Positions 56,473 to 64,000 of a DNA stretch of 64,000 nt are shown here, one piece after another. The translations under genes were made by a program, and so were the position numbers. Position 1 is the stretch's first letter. Every line of letters starts with the position of its first letter. Below the pieces are notes generated by a model. It saw only the letters and a program-made list of their open reading frames with translations. It had not been told where the DNA came from and searched no databases. Source of the DNA: Paulownia fortunei (lineage: Eukaryota; Streptophyta; Magnoliopsida; Lamiales; Paulowniaceae); assembly GCA_019321725.1 (NCBI GenBank), contig CM033120.1, positions 15,902,278-15,966,277 of the forward strand. Reading direction: 5' to 3'.

Positions 56473-59400
56473 TGCCGAGATGTACGGTGCTAAAGTAAAT
56501 AAAAGTGCTTGTTCGTGAATGAGCTTTTTAACCTAAGCGAGCATTGTCGGAGGCGGTATTGAGGAGGGGGAGGAGGTGCGGTCCTATGCCATAGGTGTCA
56601 CCATCGTTAAAAGCACTCTTCTGAGATTCGAAGCTTCAGAGTTGTGAAGAGAGAGAGAGAAACCAGTACAAATAAACAATTAATATATGAATAAAATGTG
56701 TCGGCCAAAATAGGAAATATGTTTAATGGGATCTAATTAGTGGTAGCTTTTTTATAATCTTCAACACATAAAATAAAATAAATTAAAGACTGAAAAAAGT
56801 TCGGTTGGTAGGGGTGAGTTTTTTTAATTAATTTTAAAATTAAATTACTATACGTGGTTTTGTCAAAGAAAAAAATTAAATTGCTAATTTGTATATCAAA
56901 ATCGAAAATATGATTTCGTGCGATTTGAAGTGATTTTTTAGTTATTATATTATTTTGCTCTAAAATTTAAATAAATAAATTTTTATTGCATATGTATTAT
57001 TTTATAACAAAAATTATCTTGAAAATTTACTCCATATAAAATGACTTCACAAGAAAAAAATACAATTGTAGCATTTTCCTTTTTTTATATTTAGATAAAT
57101 AATTTAATTATTTAATATATCATTGTACAATAATTCAAATATTATATCTTCAGTTGAAGGACAAAAGTTAGTGTTAAGTGTCTAGTAAGACCTAAATTTT
57201 TAGGATATTCAAATTAATACCATGAAATGAAATAATAATTTAGAATTGATTGATGCAATAGTTGAATTAAATTTGAATAGAGTTAATGGGGATGAGTTAA
57301 TGGACGAAAATGTCCCCTGGGCAGATTAAGTTATTTGGCCACTGTATTTATGAGAATGAGTGTCACCGACGCTGGGCCCCGTTTCGAATCGGACACTTGG
57401 AGGGGAACAAAGGCAGACTGGAGTTAATGGCAGGCAGATGTGGGTGGCGCGAAATGACTAAATTGTCCTCATCTGGTGATAGCGAAATTTGGGCCATTGG
57501 GGGGGCACTTGTATTGGTTCTTTGACTTGGAAATTGTCTTTGATCTGAGACCTTTTTGGTTACGTGACAAAAGCAAAAAGAAAAATTGGAGTTTTGGACA
57601 TTTGATGAGTTTGATACCAATGAGCAAAAAGCAGATTTCTACTGTTATTATGCTAAGATTGTTTTTTTACCCTTTTTCTTTGATTTAAAGTTATAGTCAA
57701 CTCCAATTTTGATTTCATAATCAAATATTAAATATAAATAAATTGTAATCTACAATGATAAACAAATACTATTATTTCTACTTTTCAACTCATTATTTCA
57801 TATCTTTTATGCGGCTTTGAGAGTCCAAGTTCTTTTACTCTTTTCTTCTTTCTTCTTTTTCATTCTTCAATAAATATGTCCAATAGTTGTAGATGTAATT
57901 CAAATGAATTTTAATGTAGCCGTTTGGTTTTATTTTTAAACTTATTTTTTTTCAATATTTTTAAAGTAGATAATATTTTCATTTGTATAAAAATAAAATA
58001 TATTTATATTAATTATATTTTCATATTGATTATATAAATTAAAAAAAAACATATACAAATGATTATCGATGTCCCTTTGCATGAAATGATATGAATGTTG
58101 GTAGATGAAAAATAAATTTTAGTATATGCATGAAAAGACGTAGAATAATATTAAATTTTAAAATTTTAAAATTTTAAAAAATAAATAAAAAAATGAAAAT
58201 ATCATTTGAAAATAATAACAAACGGGCGCAAGGTGTTTGATGAGGTACTGTAGACAGAGTGGCATGAAAGTTTGGGACTTGGGGCGCTACCTACGTTAAA
58301 TCAAGATAAAGGCATTAATATTCCCTTCCCCTCTTAATTTTACTGAAATCAAACAAAAAATAATTTCAAAACCTACTTCTGCCTCTTGCACAACCTTTCT
58401 CTAACCATAAAACCCAGCAGAAAATGTTGACGTGATTGCATACTTGATAGGCTGTGTCTAAAACCAACAGACTAGTTTACGTTGACCCCATCGCCTCATT
58501 CTTCACTCTCCAAAACCCCATTACCTCAAAGTTTGGTAGAGCTCGTAGCTGTATCTCATAAATTTAATCCTCAAAGAAGCTTCAACTCCAGTTACTTGAC
58601 TCTGTTAATTTCAATTAAGATTGTTAAACAAGAGTGTTAATACAAGAACATAAATGTTGTCTTTTGTAGTTTAACCACATTTCGTACGTTGAATTCTCTG
58701 GCTGTAGAGGGAAAACAGAATCAGAAAAAGGTGTCTTGAGAATAAAGGCAGCAGCGGAGATTTTAGCGTACAAGGCAACGGTCTTTTCGTCAGAAACAAT
58801 AAGCTTATTCCAAAATTAACTCAGAATAATTATTATTGATTTATGGAATCTTAATTCTTCATTAATTTTGACAGAAATCAACATCAGTCACATCATCATT
58901 TACTTTAAGCAATGGAGTAGTATTTTTTTTTTTTTTTTCAACAAGATAAATTGTTAAATAAAAATTAGGTGAAATGTCCACATTCGTGAAAATCTCAAAA
59001 TAGAAATTAAAAAGTGCTAGTGATTGAGTACGACTTTAGCTTATCCACCCGGACGTTGCCACAAATGTGTCATCAACTAATGTTTAAGTTTAATTAGTTG
59101 GAGGACAAAGATGGGAAAGCAGTGCATAAAGATAAAGATCAAATCGACTAATGTTTCATACAACACATTTGATTCCATGTAAATAAATGTGGTAGTACGA
59201 TCGATTGACCCAATTTCTGATGTATGACACTCCTGACATAACACAATATTTTAAAAAAAAAAATAGAGGATATTTTTTTTTTTTTTTTTTTTGATAAAAC
59301 ATTTCACCTCACACACACATATATATAAAATGTGGCTGATAAGTATTTTAATTATGAGGGGACACTTTTTCAATGGTAGCAGGTGTTACGTTCCATCATT

Positions 59401-60739
59401 GTGCCATCAGTGTTTCAATTATTGTTATACACTTCTGGTGCTGCATCACTCCCATAATCTGTGCATCTGTCTTATCAAATTTGGTTGTTTTGTTCCCCCT
59501 CAATTTATTTTCACTAATCTGACTGTATTTCGGCTGGCAGTTCAACTATATTTGACTTAGATAGGTATTTTTACCATAAAAATATGAAAATGAGCGTTTT
59601 CTAATTAGAGAATCAGCAGGGGTCTAACTTCTAATATCATTCGTAGACTACTTGGTCCATATGTTCAAGTTATTAACTAAATCATGACTTATTGTTTGGT
59701 TCTGTCCAACAAAGATATTGTTTAACGAAATGATGTGCTGGAAGGTTTACATTGTAAGTCTGGTAATGATACTATAAGGTTAGAGAGGATTATTGATTGG
59801 GACATGACAGCCAATTAACTAACAATGATTTTTTTATTTTTATTTTTATTTTTATAAAGAAAACAAATATAAATGCGAAACTAGATTGCCCAAGTCGCAA
59901 GATTATGAGCGGCTTTGTTGCCTAAATATTGTCATTACTATCCATAAAATAATATAAAGAAATCGTTATTTATTAAAGGGATTTATAATGATTTCTCCTA
60001 AATCAATTGTCGTCCATAGTTTATAAGTACGATTTGAATTTTAATTTGTAAATTATTAACTTTTCTTATAACGATTTTTGATATTTTTTCGATCTCAATT
60101 TTTTTTTAGATAACTTAAACTCATAATCAATAAAATTGTAGATGCAAAACACTTACCAACGAATTTTTTATACTCAGTCTAGTATAATATTTTTTTTTTT
60201 TCCTCATTCACACACATTGAAGTCGAACCCTTAATCTTCCACACAAAAGTCACAAAAGTGGAAGCACCACCATGCCAAATGGCCGGTGATTGGCCTGGTG
60301 GTTCGTCTAGTGTAGTGTTTGATTCTTGAAGAATAATTCCACAAGTAGGGCTTTGCATTTGAAACGGGGAGCATCAACCATGGGTGTTTGTGTGGTAGAC
60401 ATGGCCATAGCATTTCTTGGACTTGGTTTGATGATTTTAGGGCTGATGTACCCAAAAAAGAACTGCAGTATTTGGACCTTTGACATTCAAAAATCTGTTC
60501 ATTTGGGCTTTACCATGTGGGCTAACAAGAAATGGGCCGGCTAATTAGTTCCAATTGAAGCAACGTCGTCTTGAAAGGTACCGACCCTTACACCAGAAAC
60601 GGTTGGTGGCTTGTGACTGTTGAAATCGCACACAAATTACTGTACATACAGTGGGACTGACTTGACTTAAGAGCCGCCTCGTGCTCTATTTTCATGACAT
60701 TATGATTGTAATAAATAAATAATCTCGTACAGAATAAAT
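56473..60739. other. Intergenic between divergent SRF and malonyl-CoA decarboxylase genes
   Basis: About 200 bases beside 56473 are the SRF leader, with a GA run near 56649-56661. AT-rich DNA follows. A GC-richer island at 57300-57560 has overlapping frames on both strands but no recognisable protein. Poly(T) tracts lie at 58921-58939 and 59272-59292, and a LINE-like tail at 59829-59930. Near 60508-60540 are TGGGCT/GGGCCGG motifs, 200 bases before the next start codon. No gene was recognised. Confidence 0.5.
59829..59930 (-). mobile_element. Possible LINE 3'-end relic
   Basis: On the minus strand a short frame reads YLGNKAAHNLATWAI and stops. It resembles the end of the RNase H domain found at the C-terminus of many plant LINE reverse transcriptases (pattern N.AAH.LA..A). 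Some 40 bases later comes an A-rich tail of repeated TAAAA units, as at a LINE 3' end. Stops lie just upstream in the same frame, so only the extreme 3' end survives. Confidence 0.35.
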
Positions 60740-63700
60740 ATGAACAAGAACAAAAAGGCTCTTTCTATTTTGATGCGGACCAGAATGCGCCCACTCTCCC
60801 CCGCCACCGTAGGTCTTATTGCTTTGACCTGAATTTAAAGCAATCGCGTTTATTCTCTCAGTTCCATCAAATTATTTTCGTATTTAATCGTTTAATTTAT
60901 TTAATCTTCTGTAACTATGTTTTCTTTTTTCCACACATTCTTGATTACTGAGTTTCTGTTTATCACTGAACAGAACAGAATAAATCAAATGCAATTTCCT
61001 CCATTGGATGGTAGCAACAAAGTTTCTTCTTCTCAGGATGCCTCCACCAGTTTCCACACGTATGCAATTATACATACTTTCTGCAGTCTGATTTTTATTC
61101 GAATTATTATGTAATTAGTATTCAGGCACAAATGGATAGCATGTTTATTTTTACAAATTGGGAAATTCTATGGTATATATTGTAGGTAGGTGTTATATAT
61201 GTGTCGTAATTTGTGAATAGTTAAGTTGTACCAGCTGTTGGGCGCACTCGATGGATGTCGGATATTGGTTAAAATGCGTGATTTTTAATCAATTCTCACT
61301 CAATGCTTAATGAGTTTAAACATCACTCGAGTAAGTAGATTGAAGTAATAGTTAGCAGATTTGGTTGAATTAGTGGTGATCAAGAAAGTAATAGGCCACT
61401 CAGAGTTCAAAACATCTCTGTTATTATGTGCAAAACCTAAATGACCAGGTTGAAGTCGATTTGGGAAGCAAATAGGATTTGACAATCCACAAGTAACTCA
61501 TGAAAGTTTCATTGGGACCAGGGGTGTAAACGAATCGAGTCGAATCAAACACTATATTGTTTCAACTTTTTTGAATTTTTATCGAGTTTAAAAAATTGTA
61601 TATGAAATTAATTTGATTGTTAATCGACTTGAGCTTTATCGAGTCGTACACAAATCGAGGTTGAGTAGTTTGAACTTTTTACACATTTTTTATTTATTTA
61701 TTAATCGAATCGAGTTTTAAATCTTATCGAATGAAAAAATGTGCTCAAACTTGGTTTATTAAGTTAACGAATCGAGCTCAAATAAGTTTTTAACAATCGA
61801 TCTGAAGTTGAGTATCGAGTACTTCGTTTGTTTTTCAACCCTTATTGGGAAGCCTTCAACTTTTGATCTGACGCAGAAGCAAAATGGGTACTTCAAGATA
61901 AAGATTATGTTTAATTGAGTTTCTTCTCTGCAGAAATTGGATTCATTTTTTTATTTGTATGTGACTGTTATTGGCGAGATAAGTAGAAAATGATTCAGAA
62001 TTTTACCATGTTTCAATCACCTATTGGAATAGGTAAGGGATAACTCTGTAATGGGGCTTCCACACATACCAATTCTGAGACAGTTTAGATATATGCTCCT
62101 CCACTAACAATTAAGTTTTAATACTTTTGATGTATGATCTTTTGTTGTATAAAAAGAAAGAAAAGATATAATATGTTGAATGCGGTACAAATGTTAACAT
62201 AGGCGTGGTTCTTTCAGAGACTTTGAGCGAGTGCAAGAGTCGATGCACGCTGCTATATCGATGAACAAGACGGAGATTCTAGATGCTGCTCTGGATGATT
62301 TCTCTGAGGTGAGTTTTTAATTTTCAGTGCATGCCAATAATTTATTTTAAATATCTTTAATAGTGATTGTGCAATGGGAATGCAGGGCTACTTTGGCCTT
62401 TCCAATGAAAACCGTCGGACATTACTGCTGACACTTGCTAGAGAATACGATCTCAATCGGAAGCAAGTTCATGAATTGATGAAGCAATATCTTGGGCTTG
62501 AACTTCCAAGCGGTAAGTTGCATGTCATTGTTTATTCCAATTGTTCTTTATTTTGGTCTTTGATTAACTTGTTCTTAGAAAATGGTGTGGGATTAACAAA
62601 TTGCTTTAGGTGATAAAGCTGTGGAAAATGTGCACGAAGAGGAAGGATCATTTTCTGCTTTCTATAGGATTGAGCGGAACTTGAGGCATTCTCTCAAGCC
62701 AATGTACGAAGTTCTTTTTGAACGGTTGAACACGCACCCTGGAGGACTGAGATTCTTGTCAATTATGAGAGCAGACTTACTATCTTTTCTCGCGTAAGGT
62801 TATGCCCCAAATCATATTAGTTTTCTTGGTTCATGTTCCTCCCTTTACTTCAATTAATTCGAACTGGAAAAATTACATGTACAACGAGTCATGATGCTGA
62901 ATAGGTAAATTTGAAATAAAAAGAGCCCACTTTCCTCTTTTAAATAATCTTCCTTCCATGTAGACTTGTTATCTTCTTTTCCTGTCCATGTGCTTGTTGA
63001 TTGGCTGAATCATTAGGTATTACTTCTGGACTCTAAAAGAACCCTAAACATATTTTTTTTAGGGAGGAAAATATTGCATCACTGAGGGCATTGGACTCTC
63101 ACTTAAAAGAGAAGCTTATTACATGGCTCAGTCCTGCAAATCTTCAGCTTCACAACATAACATGGGACGATCCAGCTTCTTTGTTGGAAAAGATTGTAGC
63201 ATATGAGGTAAGTTTCTCCCACTTGTATTGCACAATGTAAAATGTACAATGTAAGATGTACAAATCCTTTCAGTGCTATTTTGCAGGCAGTGCATCCAAT
63301 CAGCAATCTGTTAGATCTGAAGCGAAGGCTGGGGGTAGGGCGCCGTTGTTTTGGATACTTACATCCAGCAATTCCGGGTTAGCATTCTTTTCTTGTTTAT
63401 GTGCATACGAATTTTGAGGTGGTAGTCCATCGACTGTTGTTACCATGCTCACAACAGAAAAAGTGTTATTCTCTTGATCCAAAATGAGTTCAGTAAGATC
63501 ACTGAAGAGATTATCATGAATACCAATGCACTATTTTAGTTTATGTTTGGCTTGAGTAAAGACCAATATACTAATGAGAATGTAGATGTTAAGGGTGAAT
63601 CAGGGGAAGTGTACATGTAACCTTGAATCTGGAATGAAAATTATACCCAGCCTGAATAGCTTAAAAATCCAAGCTTTACTTTACTTGTATGCATTATCTC

Positions 63701-64000
63701 GTGCACTTGAATAGTGCCAAACATCAAAATATTGAGAATTGATAATTGAGATGCTGCTTTCATCTGTGTTCAAGTAAGTAGATAGCAGGCTTTCTTCTTT
63801 TATCTTCAAAGCGGGTTGTATCTTGAAAGTCTCTAAACCAAGTTTTAGAGTTTGTTTATTTGGTCCCCCTTCTGAATCAGTCCCACTTCTATTTGCTTGG
63901 AAGCAAATTGCATGGGTCCGTTATGTGCATTTAGGATTTGAGAGTTGCATCAGTGTATATTTAGGAGTGTTACTTCACTCACAGTAGTTATTATATATGT
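60740..64000 (+). CDS. MCD: Malonyl-CoA decarboxylase, 5' part (continues past the right edge)
   Basis: Seven exons lie in the window: 60740-60808, 60974-61059, 62218-62308, 62386-62512, 62610-62793, 63063-63207 and 63287-63377. They encode 264 residues plus one base; 63378-64000 is intron. The enzyme converts malonyl-CoA to acetyl-CoA and CO2. Residues about 53-200 form the helical N-terminal domain (MHAAISMNKTEILDAALDDF, SGLY-like EGYFGLSNENRRTLLLTLAR, EGSFSAFYRIERNLRHSLKP). The catalytic domain begins near 215 with WDDPASLLEKIVAYEAVHP and RRLGVGRRCFGYLHPAIPG. Catalytic His and Ser residues and any C-terminal peroxisomal signal are beyond the edge. The ATG at 60740 begins MNKNKKALSILMRTRMRPL, which fits plant relatives as I recall them; its Arg/Lys-rich, acid-free start could be a mitochondrial presequence. 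In-frame Met codons 12 and 16 are alternative starts. Intron 2 carries a Mutator-like MITE. Confidence 0.92.
61520..61843. mobile_element. Mutator-like MITE in intron 2 of the malonyl-CoA decarboxylase gene
   Basis: 324 bases starting AGGGGTGTAAACGAATCGAG and ending, on the other strand, AAGGGTTGAAAAACAAACGA. The inverted ends are imperfect. The flanks are ATTGGGACC on the left (61511-61519) and ATTGGGAAG on the right (61844-61852), a 9-base target duplication with seven matches, the size made by Mutator-like elements. The interior is AT-rich with many TCGA words and no coding capacity. Confidence 0.6.

Noticed and set aside
60295..60380. tRNA-like run of GG-rich sequence
   Set aside because: No B-box consensus and no consistent cloverleaf pairing could be drawn.

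Overview
The window is nuclear DNA from a flowering plant, almost certainly a core eudicot. Protein-coding genes are split by GT-AG introns, long AT-rich intergenic stretches separate them, and every recognisable protein belongs to a plant-wide family. An asterid is my weak guess; the species cannot be fixed from the sequence alone. I joined exons by hand from reading frame, splice dinucleotides and family similarity. All complete spliced genes close in frame at lengths normal for their families.

Layout, left to right. (1) 734-2716 (+): fibrillin/plastid-lipid-associated protein. (2) 3728-4207 (-): short intronless OVATE family protein, tail-to-tail with fibrillin. (3) 6862-13570 (+): 16-exon beta subunit of pyrophosphate-dependent phosphofructokinase. 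(4) 13.6-20.4 kb: AT-rich intergenic DNA with a decayed repeat. (5) 20473-21510 (+): intronless Ser/Arg-rich protein with a SADELF...LLPLHLL motif. (6) 23929-27002 (+): SEP-UBX protein (PUX3/4 type). (7) 27.0-36.7 kb: long gene-poor upstream region of STM. (8) 36724-41546 (+): class I KNOX homeobox gene, SHOOT MERISTEMLESS (STM) type. (9) 41.5-44.4 kb: intergenic with a TRIM-like retroelement relic. (10) 44376-47200 (+): BAH-PHD histone reader of the EBS/SHL type. (11) 50087-56472 (-): 16-exon STRUBBELIG-family LRR receptor-like kinase with pseudokinase motifs. (12) 56.5-60.7 kb: intergenic with a LINE tail. (13) 60740 to beyond the right edge (+): malonyl-CoA decarboxylase, first seven exons only.

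The genes do not form a pathway. What links them is position: as I recall the Arabidopsis map, fibrillin, OFP, PFP-beta, PUX, EBS, SRF8 and malonyl-CoA decarboxylase homologues sit in two paralogous segments of chromosome 4, so this looks like an ancestral gene order that is less fractionated here. STM is the guest in that list.

No wholly new system is evident. The points most worth checking are the conserved block with STM inside it, the GA-repeat and upstream-ORF-rich STM leader, a Cys-to-His change at the last zinc ligand of the PHD finger, the receptor pseudokinase motifs, and several small non-autonomous transposons lodged in introns and promoters.
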